Source: Typha latifolia | Taxonomy: Eukaryota > Streptophyta > Magnoliopsida > Poales > Typhaceae | Length of the DNA: 64,000 nt | Reading direction: 5' to 3' | Assembly: GCA_019914945.1 (NCBI GenBank) | Contig: CM034103.1 | Location: 7,564,001-7,628,000 of the forward strand | Part shown: positions 22,370-34,330 of the stretch, piece by piece | Numbering within the stretch: position 1 is the first letter of the stretch | How the letters are laid out: each line of letters opens with the position of its first letter | Notes under the pieces: generated by a model | The model's database searches: none | The model's input: the letters and a program-made list of their open reading frames with translations, nothing else | What the model was told of the DNA's origin: nothing | Position numbers and translations under genes: made by a program

Positions 22370-25300
22370 GCCCGAGGTTGGGCTTGTCGGAGCCGAGCCG
22401 CCGGCGAGAGGCCGACCGCTGGCTGGCTATTAGCGGCCGGTGCCCTCCCCGCCGACCCATGTCCGCAACCTCCTCCCTCACCTCCTCTCTTTCTTCTCTT
22501 CCTCTTCTCTTCTTCTTCTTCTTCTTCTTCTTCTTCTTCTTCTTCTTCTTCTTCTTCTTCTTCTTCTTCTTTCTTTCTTTCTTTCTTTCTTTTTCTCCTT
22601 CTTCCTCAGCTCCTTCTCTTTCTTTACGCACGGTGTTGGGCTCGGCCCATCAGCAGTAGACAAAGATCTTTGGCCGAGCCCGGCACTGACGATGGCAATT
22701 TAATTAGTTTATTTATGTTATTTATTTAGGTATTTTTCTTCTTAATTAATACAAATAGATTATTTAGACATTAACTATTTTAATAATATTATATATCCTT
22801 CAATATAATTTTATTAATGATAATTTTTATAATTAATGATTAATTAGGTATAAATATAGGTAATACTTATATTTATTTATTTATTTACGTATCTATTAGA
22901 TTAATAGATAGATTTGTAAATTATAATTATTAGATTTATATTCTAATACCCTCATCATATATTTTAAGTATTTCTATTAATTTTATGATTATTCTGCAAC
23001 AAATAAAATACTAGGTTTAGTTAGTTATTTATTTATTATTTTATCGAGTAAAGACTGCGTTGTCCCTAATTAATCAAGATAGTGTATGAATTATAAAATT
23101 AATTAAAATTAGACCTTGTCTATACTTATTTAGCCTTTTATTTTATTTATTTTATTTTATAATTATATATTTAGAAATACTCTCATATAATAGGAAACAG
23201 GCCTCTTCTCCTTATGTTATAACTAACCTTTTATAATAATAAAGAATTATAATATTTGAATCGTATCTATATTATAGACCTAGTTATGTAATCAAAAATA
23301 AAGAAAAGTGATTTTAAACTTAATAAACATTTATATTTTAATTGAATTAATTCTAATTAGATAAACGGCTAACACCATACTATTTAAATATTTCAGATCC
23401 CGAACCCCTTATTTGAGACCCCCTGGACCTTGCTAGCGATGAGTGTCACTCGGTTACCTGACGGACGTGAGAGATGTGTGGTTTGTATCTTCTGATCAGA
23501 CGGTGAGTAGTATATATGATGTACATGCATGTTTTGGCCTCCAGCATGATTATATGACTTTACCTAGAGATGATTACAGTCGAGTATATTTTTATCATGT
23601 ATAGAATTAGGCTAAACTTGGATGAGTATGATGATGATAAATATAGATGATTAGAGATGATTAGAGATGATTATACTATTATGACTTTATGTCGAAATGA
23701 TTTCTAGTATGAGTGTGCATGTGATAGACTAGCAGGAGTATGCATGTGTTAGATATATGGTTGGAGTCTACATGACATCATTTTTCTCTTGATTCCTATT
23801 CCACCTAAATTCCTGTTATGCATTGACTTGTTATCGTACTAGATATATGCATATGATCTGTCATTTAGAAGGAAAATATGAAATGTGATTGATAGGATAG
23901 TTGATAGAAAGCGTGGGGATACCCGAGTAGGCGCCAGGGTTAGGGGTGCCTGGAGTGATGATATGGTCGCTGATATGCGATATCTCATGGCCCATGTCCA
24001 AGGTCAGTTGAGTCTGTGCGCACAGACAATCAGACACATGCCGTTCACCAGGGCATATGTGGCGAGTTATCCTCACGAGGTTTCTATCAACTATGAGGGG
24101 TGCTTGGTCTGGATGGATGTTGATACCCTTAACGGATGGCAGGGCATGATTATATTTGAGATACTCCTTGCGGATGGCAGAGTATGCTCAGAGCCTTCGA
24201 GCATGATGTTGAGATCGGGTACCGGGTGTTGACTATGCACAGTGGTATAGTATGATGATATTATACCGAGATGTCGGTGATGATTATGATGTTAAAAAAT
24301 GCATATAATTTCATTATCATTTGGTTACCTGATTATCGAGTGGTCAATATACATCATATATGATTGCATTTGATATCATAACGTGGTCATAGTCGGCATG
24401 CATCATGTGTCATATTTGAGAGAGAGTTATGATGATAGTATGATACGGAGATTTGTTTACTCATGGTCGAGGATTATATACTTTTATCAGTTATGTCATG
24501 TTATCTACTTTTCATTTATATATTATTGATGATACATTCATATACTCATTTATGACATGATACTCTTTCTGATTCATATTTTCCAGTACATGATTTACTC
24601 TCTGTTTGGCATCACTGATTCGGGATAAAGTCTATTCACTGAGCCTTTTGCTCATGACTCTATTTCTTTTCTAACCCCTCAGATTTATGGTACGTGATAG
24701 CGACTTGAGATATCTTGAGAAGATATTTTAGAGTGATGATGATGTGAGCTATTGATGCGAGACAGTATAGAAGATAATTTAACCAGACATTGAGTTGTAT
24801 CGTTGTTTGTTATAGTTGTACCTTATTGTATCAGATGATGATTTGTATAGTATATGTCAGATTTTATAGCACTCGTGTATTAGTTGTTTAGTTCTATCTT
24901 GATGGTTTGTTATGGCCTGTGTGGGTCTTGCCAGATTATATAGTGGTCTAGTGTATATTATTATGGACGTAGATATTCATATGTTAACAGATTTATTTGG
25001 TTGATAGTATGATTTATTTGGCGATAGATTATGTGATCATGGATATATTAGCAGGTGTTATTTGATGATGTCATGATTGTATGTGCATAGGAGTGTATTT
25101 GTGCATGACGGACCTCGCCCGACCTGTCGCGTGAGTCGCACGTGCCGTGTGGGTGCGTGTGTGTGCACGTGCTAGGCGGGGGCGTTACACGCCATTCCAG
25201 TATTAGTCCTGATCGTGCCTTTCTCCTTCATGGGATGTTGTTAGGAGTTTCTGTTGATTTGGCTGCGGTGATCTATGATTCCATTCTAACAGCTGCACAG

Positions 25301-25711
25301 AAAGAAGCGCCCCGTGAAGGGTTGCCATTTGGCATATTTATTATCAATTTGTGCACTCAGAGTGGGGTGAGAGTGGATGCCTCAGAACCTTCCCTTACTT
25401 CGCAAAAACTGTTGGATCAGATTACTCTTAAGCGGAGTCAAGCTCATGATCATTCATCTCCTCTCAAGCCATCCTCTTCCGCCACTGGACGTTCATCACA
25501 CCTCGACATTTCTGATGACAGTTCGGACAATGACTCATCTCACACCGAGGGGGAGTTACCACAGTTCTTTGACCGTTTCGATCAGCGTAGCACTCAGATG
25601 CAGGACCTCCATTCGGTTGTGAATGATTTACGAGCTGAGCAAGCTCATCAAGGGACCGTACTCGACTCTGTGTTGTCGATTCTTCATCGTCAATTCCCTC
25701 CGAGTTCCTAG
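21800..25711 (+). pseudogene. Copia A extra 3' ORF (plant-transposon-protein-like), 5'-truncated and split by LTR F2
   Basis: Readable in two parts, about 21800-21990 (matching copia B from the LPDGEFQYP block) and 25190-25711. The second part reads through SISPDRAFLLHGML, AAVIYDSIL, EAPREGLPFGIFIINLC, a Ser/Asp-rich linker and a C-terminal coiled coil (DLHSVVNDLRAEQAHQG) to TAG at 25711. LTR F2 sits between them. The C-terminal part has no internal stop and keeps the base that copia B lost near 59508. A new Met start inside the LTR is an artefact. Confidence 0.75.
21991..25189 (+). mobile_element. Solo LTR F2 (3.2 kb) inside the copia A extra ORF
   Basis: TGTAACAACACAATCC...GGGGGCGTTACA, 3199 bp. 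TSD CTCCA (21986-21990) / CGCCA (25190-25194). Copia B carries the same target without the insertion (AAGACTCGACATTCCAG near 59336), which proves the insertion and both its borders. Collinear with F1, including the CT and CTT microsatellites. No internal coding region. Confidence 0.93.
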
Positions 25712-26055
25712 TCTTTGGCATTTTTGTCAAAAAGGGGAAGAGTGAGTGTGAGTTTAGACGTGTGTTTGGAGTTTAGGAGTTTACTGGTGTAGGGGGAGTA
25801 ATGGCGTAGGGAGAGTTTACTAGTTTATGTTTGCTGCATAATAACTTTGCGTGAATACTTGTGAACTGCTTGCTTGATAACTTGTGTTTGGATTATTATT
25901 CATTTCAAGTTATTTTCACTTGATCTTGGTTTGGTATATTTTTATTTGCAGGGATTGATGTGCTAAAAGTAATAGACTTGTTGAATGCTCATTTTGAATT
26001 CTTTGTAATATCTTGTAAACTAGATGTTTTGTCACAAATTGCCAAAGGGGGAGAT
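25712..26055 (+). other. Copia A 3' untranslated region with repeated polypurine tracts
   Basis: Several PPT-like runs (AAAAAGGGGAAGAG near 25730, AGGGGGAG near 25793, AGGGAGAG near 25808) precede the terminal tract AAAGGGGGAGA (about 26044-26054), which abuts the 3' LTR. Repeated PPT-like runs upstream of the 3' LTR are a known Sirevirus trait. Confidence 0.75.
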
Positions 26056-27100
26056 TGTTAGGTTTTTAATTATTGGCAATTGTGTACAAAATATTCTAAG
26101 TGTATTTTTACATGTATATGAGCTTTATACAAGTCTAAAATATCTCTGGTTTGAAGAATTGTAAAATTATTGGAGAAAAGCTATTGAGTTCACACCGTGT
26201 TCACAAACGCGTTGGAACGCGGTGCGTTCACAGACGCGTTGGAACGCGGTGCGTTCACAAACGCGTTGGAACGCGGTGCGTTCACAGACGCGTTCGAATG
26301 TGGGTACTTGCATTCACAGAAACTGAGAGCTGCGTTTACAAACGCGTTCGAACGCGAGTACTTGCGTTCACACAGACCGACAGCTGCGTTCACAAACGCA
26401 TTCAAACGCAACCTGAAGAATTCAAGTTGTCGCGTTCGAACGCACTCGGGCCCGTTCGAACGCACCTGAGATCAAGTCATGCTGTTCGAACGCACCTAGG
26501 CCGCGTTCGAACTCACCTGGGCCGCATTCGAACTCACATGGGCCGCGTTCGAACGCACCAATGAAGTTTGAAAAAATTGGACTTTCGTGAGTACATATAA
26601 GACTTGGATTTGGCTCTATCTTGGAGATCATATATAAGGATTGTGATGCCCTATCTCTAAAGGGTTGAAGAAGCATTATTGAAGGAGACTTTTTGAGACT
26701 ACATCGATTCTTCAACTAACAAGGTTCCACTCATCTACAAAATTTAATCTCTCGTCTTAAGGGCTATCTAGACGAAAGATCAATCTCGAGGGTTACCGAG
26801 GTTGGACTTCAATCACGAGAAGCAGTGAATCGTGGGTTTTAGCGAGCAAGACTGAGAGGAACAAAGTCGTTTGGATCGACGGGTTGTTTTGTGAGTCAGT
26901 CTTGTAACTGCTACTATTCTAGTGATTGGTTTTGATCCGAGTTTGGATTCGTGGTTTTTTCCCGTTTGAGTTTTTCCATGTTAAAATCTTGACGTTCATC
27001 TCTGCTTTTATTCTTAATATTTCTACGGACTTTTATTTAAGCGAATGAGTGATATCATTGCCTAGTATTTAAATACATACTTGTGTCTACGGGTTTTTCA
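26056..27100 (+). repeat. Copia A 3' LTR
   Basis: 1045 bp, TGTTAGG...TTTTTCA, followed by TSD ATATT. Its palindrome array differs from that of the 5' LTR: the first units are 27 bp and read GCGTTGGAACGCG (26205-26290) instead of GCGTTCGAACGCG. Array turnover after insertion, or recombination between elements, is implied. Confidence 0.92.
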
Positions 27101-28560
27101 ATATTTATTATGAGATGAGGGTATGGTGTGAACTTGTAATATATTAGGAAGTTTTACTAAACCAAATGGCATTACTAGTATAATTGTATAAACCGACTAG
27201 GTTTAGAGATATTAAAAAGCCAAAGCCCAATCAAAGTCAAAAGTTAGAAAAAAGAATCTAAATTGGTTCAAGAAAACCCAGTCATACTAAATCCCTAAAG
27301 CTAAATAAGAATTAAAATTTTAAAGTAAAACTAATTAAGAAAATTGAATCCTACTCTAATAATGATAACTCGACTTTGTGCAAAAATCTAAGTAAGAATA
27401 AAAAAAATGAAAAGCTAAATATAAATAAAAAAAGTAAACGCGATTAACGCAAGTCAACATAGAAAACCTCTCTGGCATGGAGAGAAAAAGAAAAACCATG
27501 GACCCACTCAAAGCTTATCGATTTTATTTCACAAAATAATAGAAATAAGATTTATTTCTAATCTCAACACTCCAATGTCATAGTATTCAAGTAACATCTT
27601 GAACAAGAATTAATTGATTAACTACTCTGCGAAAAAGATTATCTCCCTTTGATAGCAACTAAGTGATGGATCAACCTCCGACGCAAGTATTGATGTGGTG
27701 GTAGATATTGATGAAGACAATTTTTTTTCAACTCCTTTAGTACTATTGATGATCAACAACTTTAGCTCTAGGGATCTTAGAACTCAGAATATGATTTACT
27801 TAAATTTTATGAATTGGATGCCTTCCTCTAAACCTCTAAATCACTTATATAAAGGTGGGAAACATTACTGTTTCTTACCAGGAGAAACCACTAAAGTAAA
27901 GTCGTGAGTAGGTTTTAGAATGTTTAGATTCTAAACTACTACATAGTTTGGACACCGTTTGTCGTCAAAATGCTACGTAAGTTTCTTTTCCAGTATTGTA
28001 CATATCATCTGTATGCCTTGTGGTGTCGTCCGCCTGCTTCCATTAAGTGATGTCTAGATGCGACTTAAATATTGGTACATCAATTTTGTGACAGCCATCC
28101 GCACATCATTTGGTCGCTGCCTAAATGCTATTGCACCCAACACGATCATGTCCACGTCGTTCAGGTAGTGGGTGGACACTACGTCATCTAGCACCCGGCT
28201 ACATGACATTTGTCTAAAGAGTAGATGCCACTTCATCCAACACCGTAGCAAATACTAAATTTAAGGTTTTTAATTCTTCTCACTTGAATCGACATTTTTC
28301 TATAAGTAATGTATCTTGATCATATATAATTTCTAGATTGTACATAATAAATATTTACTATTTTGTGTCCATAAATTTGTCATTACAAATTTCGCCTTAT
28401 GGGGTTAGCCAAACTTTTCAATACACTCTAAATTAAGAATTTATATGTAATACTATTAAGATTTGTAAAATATTTTGCATGCTTTTTCATTGCATGAACT
28501 TTTTTGTCATGTATGTTACTTTTTTATGTCACGACATTTAGCATATATACTATTGTATAT
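27101..28560. other. AT-rich spacer
   Basis: No convincing gene. Short open frames at 27695-27907 and 28054-28251 have no recognisable motif. The block 28050-28260 is more GC-balanced and could belong to the degraded element that carries the plant-mobile-domain remnant. Confidence 0.4.
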
Positions 28561-28569
28561 GTAATTTTA

Positions 28570-29202
28570 TGTAGTTTTGTAAACATAGATGCACATGAGG
28601 ATCTAAACCTCATAAATAGGTATGTTTTGAGGTTGTAGAAATAGTATAAGTTTGAGGCTATCCGGAGAAGCAATGTAAGAAACTTTATTATGTAAATGAC
28701 TTTGCTATAATATTTAGTTTATATAACTTAACTATTTTTATCTTAGCAAATTGTAAGATTCAGGTAGCTTCACTTGTCGATATCATTTTATACGAACTTT
28801 AAGACCATAGGTGCCACATCCACTAATTCTTTGTATTCTTATAGAGGGTAAATTCTACTTGCCTATAGAGTACCAGAGATTACCATTGACTGAGCATTTA
28901 TTACTATTCTAACCGATTGTTGGAGCCAACAAACACACATATTTCATCTTGTTATCGGGGAGGTCATGGTGACTTTGCAAGATGTGATGATTTTGATGGG
29001 TTTGCGTGTCAATGGTCCACCTATCACTAATAACACATACCACACCTAGCTAGAGTTGTCTAGAGCTTTCAAAATTATACTAGATGATGTATTTACCTCA
29101 AATATAAGATTTGTCGTATGCCAACACCATTAGTTAGGGTAGTGTAATAATTCTTTATTTCATCAATTCGAGCTTATTCACTACGGTGCGTCAAAGATAC
29201 TT
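28570..29202 (+). pseudogene. Plant mobile domain (MAIN-like) remnant, cut by LTR F5
   Basis: The frame at about 28911-29050 reads LTDCWSQQTHIFHL..GEVMVTLQDVMILMGLRVNG, matching the plant mobile domain signature (RW.PETHTFHL..GE.T.TLQDV..L.GL...G). This domain occurs in MAIN/MAIL proteins and in MULE-like transposons. KFEAIRRSN near 28650 may belong to the N-terminal part. The frame has stops, is broken by apparent introns or indels, and ends abruptly at the F5 border. I read it as a transposon-derived pseudogene, not a live MAIL gene. Confidence 0.65.
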
Positions 29203-30690
29203 TGTAATGGCCCTGTCACCCGGCAGCCACATGCATGCCACACGGCACACGCAATGCATGTGACCATACAGACGGGTTTGTCACAGATATAAATCTATAC
29301 TCATATAATCTATCACAAATATAAATCATGTTACAATCCAAATTAAAAAATATTAACATATGAATATCTAAATCCACAATAATCATAGTAAATGACTACA
29401 TAATCTGGTAAGGTCCACACAAACTACGACAAGCCATTAAGTTACTACTAATACAAAGGTAAAATATAACCAACATGTACTTTACAAAACATTACCTAAT
29501 ATAATACAATGCAAAGATATACAACATCGTTACAACTCAATTTCTACATAAGCTCTATAGCTCACCCAGCTTTGCTCTAAACGTCTCTTTATATATCTCA
29601 AATCGCTGTTAGGTACGACATATATAGGGTTAAAAAAAAACATAGTCATGAGCTAAATGCTCAATGAATAGGCCTTACCCGAATCAATAATATCAAATAA
29701 ATAGTAAATTATGTAGTGGATAATATGAATTAGAAAAGAGCATCATATCATAAATGAGTATATAAATGTATCATTAATAATATATAAATAGATAGTAAGT
29801 CTTATATCATATTCTAACTTTTTTAAATATATCAATATCAATATATGATGCATGCCAACCATGACCATACTATGACAATTCCAAATGCAACAACAGATGA
29901 TGCATGATGATCATTTAATAATCATGCATGGCAACATATAAAAGAATCAATGCATTTCTCAACATCTCAACTATTAATGTCAACTCTAAATAACATCATC
30001 ATTTTAGGCTACCATGCACAGTACTCGGTTTCATCATCCTGCTCGAAGGCGCAAAGCATACTCTATCATCCGCTAAATATATCTCAGTCATAATCATATC
30101 CTACCATCCACTAACGGTATATCAATATCCATCCAGACTAGGTACTCCTCTAGCTGATTGAAATTACATGAGGATAACTCGTCACATATGCACTAGCAAA
30201 TGATATATGCCCAAATGTCTATACACGGACTACTAACCTCGATCATAAGCCACATGATCATATCTCTCACAATCAATCCCCCTCCAAGCACTCCTAACCT
30301 TGGCACCTACTCGAGTATTCCCACGTTTTCTATCAAGTATCATATCAATGAGATTTCATACTTTTCTTCTAAATAATATATCATATGCATTTATTCAATA
30401 CTATAATAATTCATGCATATTTGAAACTTAAGTGGTGAGAAAGTTAAAAGAAATATAATGCAATATAGTCTACAATCATATATATATCCCATATATACTC
30501 ATATTCGATATCAACTCAATAAATAAAATATAAATAATATATCAATATCGAACTATTTCTATATCATCTGTATACTCATGTCTTAGATCAGCCGAACAAA
30601 TGAATGATAAATATATGTTTATCTATAATCATCTGTATATATATAATCATATAATCATGTTAGAAGACAAAATAAAATACATATATAATA
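29203..30690 (-). mobile_element. LTR F5 (minus), left part, cut by the MULE
   Basis: Begins TGTAATGGCCCTGTCACCC and follows the minus-sense F-family order (GTCACAGATATAAATC..., CTCAATGAATAGGCCTTACC near 29665, ATGATGCATG near 29900, then the GGCGCAAAGCATACTCTATCATCCGCTAA block). It stops where the MULE terminus begins at about 30691. The rest of this LTR should lie beyond the right end of the MULE, outside the window. Confidence 0.65.
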
Positions 30691-31481
30691 GGTTTAATTA
30701 CAGTAACACCCCCTGTACTATAGGGTAGTATCGAAATAACACCCTGACATTTAAAACGCTACAACCAGGCCCCTTAAACTACCAGGGATTGTAACGAATC
30801 GGACGGTGGCAACGGAAAATGGTTGATTACTCGTTTATCCCTGTCCACGTGGCATTAATCTCTATTTCTACTAGTTGTTATTAGATAAAATGCGGATTAC
30901 CCATTTTACCCTTCGATGTGATGTTATTTGATTGGGGAAGAAACGACAGCAACTTTACCTTTCTCTTCTCCATTTCGAAATTTAATTTCCTCTTTCCATT
31001 TTTATCTAGGCATTATGCCTCCTCTGTGCCCTAATCTCCCATCATCGCCTCTGTGTCATCGTCGCCTCTGTGTCGTCATCGCCTACATTTTCATCTAAAT
31101 AGCCTGAAGGTAGTGTAATGTCTTGGAAATAGTGTAATATCTTTTGGATTAAGTAAAAAAATATGATTTTTAGTGCGAATATATGTTCTTTGTCTCTATT
31201 TTGGGGAACTGTTTGATTTCTTCCTATAAAAGTATGGTTGCTTTTCTCTTTGTGGTCCCTGATATCTGGACCTATGTTGAATTTTTTTAGTGTGACTATA
31301 AGCTAGAAAAATGTTTCTTCTTCTACAGTAGTCGAAAAAAAAATGCATTTGTGGTCCTTATTTTGTTTGACCTAATGTCTAGATTTCACTTTTGTGGTAG
31401 TTTTGTCCGAATTGTCCCCTAGATTAGTAGCAAAATACCTTGCATGTAATATTTATACTAATTAATTTTACCTCAAAATAG
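30691..31481 (+). other. MULE terminal region and 5' leader
   Basis: Terminal sequence with the repeated phrases CCCCCTGTACTATAGGG, ACACCCTGACATTTAAAACG and CCCCTTAAACTACCAGGG, the imperfect sub-repeats usual in this MULE group. A C/T-rich leader with repeated CGCCTCTGTGTCRTCRTCG words (about 31030-31085) follows. An intron is likely before the ORF start (ACTAATTAATTTTACCTCAAAATAG|ATG). Confidence 0.55.
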
Positions 31482-32371
31482 ATGTCTTTTGCCTATCACA
31501 AATTAGTCATTAATCATGGGGGGAAGATAGTTCATGGCCCCAATGTCAGTTATGTTGGAGGAGATGTATCATATATGACAGTATACCCTGATTTGATGTC
31601 TTATATAGAAGTGTTGGATATTTTGAAAAAATTAAATTGTACTAAAGCTAAGGTGTATTACAAGTTGCCTTCTATTGACCTGAATAGTGGATTAAGGGAG
31701 ATTACTAGTGACAATGATGTTCTAATCACATTTGGCATGCATGCTGGGTTAGATGAGGTACTATTATACATATATGAACCAACAAAATCCATAGAGGCAG
31801 TACATAAACCACCTAATCTAGCAGAAGAACCTATTGAGTCAGAAACACATGTACCTTAGCCTAAAACACTACCACCTTCTAAGCTAGAAACACATGCATA
31901 TGAGAATGGAATATATGCATATTTTGATAATTTGTGGGATGATGATAGTTATAGTGATAAGGAGTGGGATAGTTATGATAGTCATGATGAGCAATCCAAT
32001 GATAGTGAAGAGGAAGGTGAATTTATGGATGATAATTGTTTGCATTCTTCCAAATCTATCCCTACCTCTACCAAAAGAAAAAGAGGTCAGGACTTAGATG
32101 CTTTTTATGACTCTGCCAGTGGTCAAGAGGCAAAAAGTTTGAGAGGGGGCTCAAGTGATGATGATCAACCTGATTATGAAGAATATATGGGTGAAAAAGA
32201 CCTGGAGAGCCCTAGATTATTTGTTGTTATGAATTTTCCTAATGTGCAAGCATTTAGGCTACTTCTTAAGCAATTTCACATTAAGGAAGGTTATGAATAC
32301 AAATTCATTAAAAATGAGTCATCTAGAGTGAATGTTGTATGCAAGAAAGAACGTGGATTTAGATGTCATGC
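31482..32371 (+). pseudogene. MULE transposase, N-terminal part
   Basis: ATG at 31482. The frame to 31859 has the PB1-like N-terminus of plant MULEs (HHGGK-like VINHGGKIVHG, YVGGDV, YPDLMSYIEVL). It ends in one TAG at 31857-31859, and the same frame continues through an acidic Asp/Ser/Glu stretch to the MuDR-type block FRLLLKQFHIKEGYEYKF, KNESSRVNVVCKKERGFRCHA. It is cut at 32371 by gypsy D. Joining over the TSD gives ...RCHASPLAY..., the expected HAS motif, which confirms the continuity. MULE transposases cut and paste TIR-flanked DNA. Confidence 0.82.
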
Positions 32372-33415
32372 TGTTATGAACTGGCTTGATCCGATTTGTA
32401 GCAGTTGAGATTCAGGTCTGCATGGGATTTGAGATCCGTGGGTAGAGGCACAGATTCCTAGGTATAGAATGGAGGTGATGATGGAGTGGAGGCCGAGTAA
32501 TTGATGGAGGTGGCTCGGTAATAGATGATGGTGGTGGTGGTTGAAGGCTATGATTGGCATACAACTGGGATAAAAATCGTATAAGAGGTAAAGACGACTA
32601 AGATAAAGAGATGAAGGGGGAGAAGTAGACCTGCCCTACGAGACTAGGAGGATCGACGGCAGAGGGAGATTAGAAGCTAGACGAGACTGTGCTAACCGAA
32701 GAGGTGACACTGGTTGGTAAAGGAGGAGGAGGGAGATGTAGAGGTCGGCGGTTTAGTTGAGAGAGATGCTAGGGCAAAAGCCAATTAATCTTTCATTCCA
32801 AGCATATCTAAGATAGAAGCCATAATGCCCTATTTATAGAGATTAAATCAAAAAGTCTAAAACAAATTTAACTAAACCAGTCTTCCTTATCTTCTCGGAT
32901 TAACCTTTTATTTTGCCGTAGATAGATTCCAAATCTAGAGAAGTTGTGAATACCAAAGTTAAATATTTGGAGGTTGGCGATCTTATCCAACTAGTTTGAT
33001 ATTTTATAGGGATTCTATAGTACCAAAAGATAGGCTCTAATACTAATGATAGGCTACTGAATGATTCCTTTAAGATCTGAATTTATTACAAGAAGCAGTC
33101 CATGCAACGGAGAAAAAATATTCACCAAATATTCTCCTATAGTTAGAAAATTACAAAACTAAGTAGAATCGATCTGTAACTCCCTTATCTATGTTTTTAT
33201 TTGTATTTATGCCCTTCGTAGATTCGAATTGAAACTTGGATGAAAATACGATATATTGCGGATAATGGTGGTGGTGACGGGTGGAGTGGAAGTTAGTGTT
33301 ATGGATGATAATAGAGATGCGGGTGGATGGTGGATGTTGTTTAAGGGATAAAGATGAAGAGGAAGAAGTGTTTGAGATCCCAAAGAATAGGGAGGACTCG
33401 ACAGACGAAGGAGAT

Positions 33416-34330
33416 TGATACGATTTAGACTTCACCGATGTTGTCTCAAGCACAGATACTCTTTAGGGGTGTCTTTGTTTCTTGTTTTAATGTTTAATCC
33501 TAAGAAAATAAATTTTCTGTTAAGTCGCGTTCGAACGCGGGTGGAGTGCGTTCGAACGCAGTTCTGAACACGGTTGTGAACGTAGTTGTGAACGCCTACA
33601 TCACGTCTAGATCCAGAGAAGTGGAAAACAGGTGCGTTCGGTCGCACGTTCGAACACCTGCATCGCGTTCGCAAATCCAGAGAAGAGCGAACTAGGTGTG
33701 TTCGAACGCGAGCGGGCGCATTCGAACGCGGTCGGCGATAATGTACTGTTTAGGGTTAATTTTGAATTGTTTGGTTAGCCTCTAAAGGATGTAGATGGCA
33801 ACTATACAGTCATTATTGAAGAATTGAGTTTTGCCTTGCCTCCTTCATCTTCTTCGCTCTCGTTCTCTTGATCCCCAGCGACGCCGCTTCTAACCTCTCT
33901 CGATTGGCCAATCACTCTAGTCCCTTAGGGGTGGCCCTCTACTCCCCCTTCTTCCAATCTATCCAACACTTGCCCTAACCCTTCCATCAACCATAACCCT
34001 TCCACCACCACTTTTCATTGGTGCCACCCCATTAACACCAGTCCATCCCCAACCACCATCATCTAGGATCTTGTGCCTCCATCCACAGATCTTGATTAGA
34101 CCCCGTGATGTTCATCCACTAATCGGACTATATCTCAAGATCCCTATATTTGATTTGCCTGAAACTAGATTCATTAGAAAGTTCTTTTCCGGAGCTACAA
34201 TATATCAAAATCTCAGATTAATCTGACGGCAGCATCTTTTGAGATCTATTTACAAAGTTTTGTGCCAGATCTAGTCTAGATCTGAAAATTGGAAGAGGTC
34301 GAACCTTAGCCAAAAGGGGAGATCGTATCA
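33416..34330 (+). repeat. Gypsy E 5' LTR
   Basis: 915 bp from TGATACGATTTAGACTTC to GATCGTATCA. Contains GCGTTCGAACGC-type palindromes at 33527, 33549 and about 33640-33730. A PBS-like TGGTAACCGAGCC begins at 34334. Confidence 0.9.

Larger units (their letters stand above)
14296..27100 (+). mobile_element. Copia A: Sirevirus-type Ty1/copia retrotransposon, degenerate
   Basis: Flanked by a perfect TSD ATATT (14291-14295 and 27101-27105). LTRs start TGTTAGGTTTTTAATTATTGG and end GGGTTTTTCA. A Met-tRNA-type PBS follows the 5' LTR and a purine tract precedes the 3' LTR. Pol order is gag, protease, integrase, RT, RNase H, which defines copia. The motifs ([34 protein letters not shown]) and the extra ORF after pol point to the SIRE/Maximus group. 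Two insertions lengthen it: a same-family solo LTR in the 5' LTR (14493-15499) and F2 (21991-25189). All ORFs carry stops or frameshifts, so it is not autonomous. Confidence 0.93.

Noticed and set aside
22051..22663. Long Ser/Leu, Phe or Arg/Lys-rich ORFs over CT and CTT tracts (also 9298-9966, 41102-41634)
   Set aside because: Microsatellite translations inside F LTRs; open on both strands at once.
25142..25711. Met start at 25142 for the copia A extra ORF
   Set aside because: The first codons are in LTR F2; only 25190-25711 belongs to the ORF.
27695..28251. Two small ORFs as genes
   Set aside because: No motif, no splice context, no similarity to anything else in the window.
31894..32097. 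Met/Ile-rich ORF in the MULE
   Set aside because: Alternative frame over the acidic segment of the transposase.
32366..32560. His/Leu-rich ORF at the left LTR of gypsy D (also 44890-45132, 33151-33453, 49157-49363, 62979-63265)
   Set aside because: Low-complexity ORFs within LTR leader sequence, not conserved as proteins between copies.
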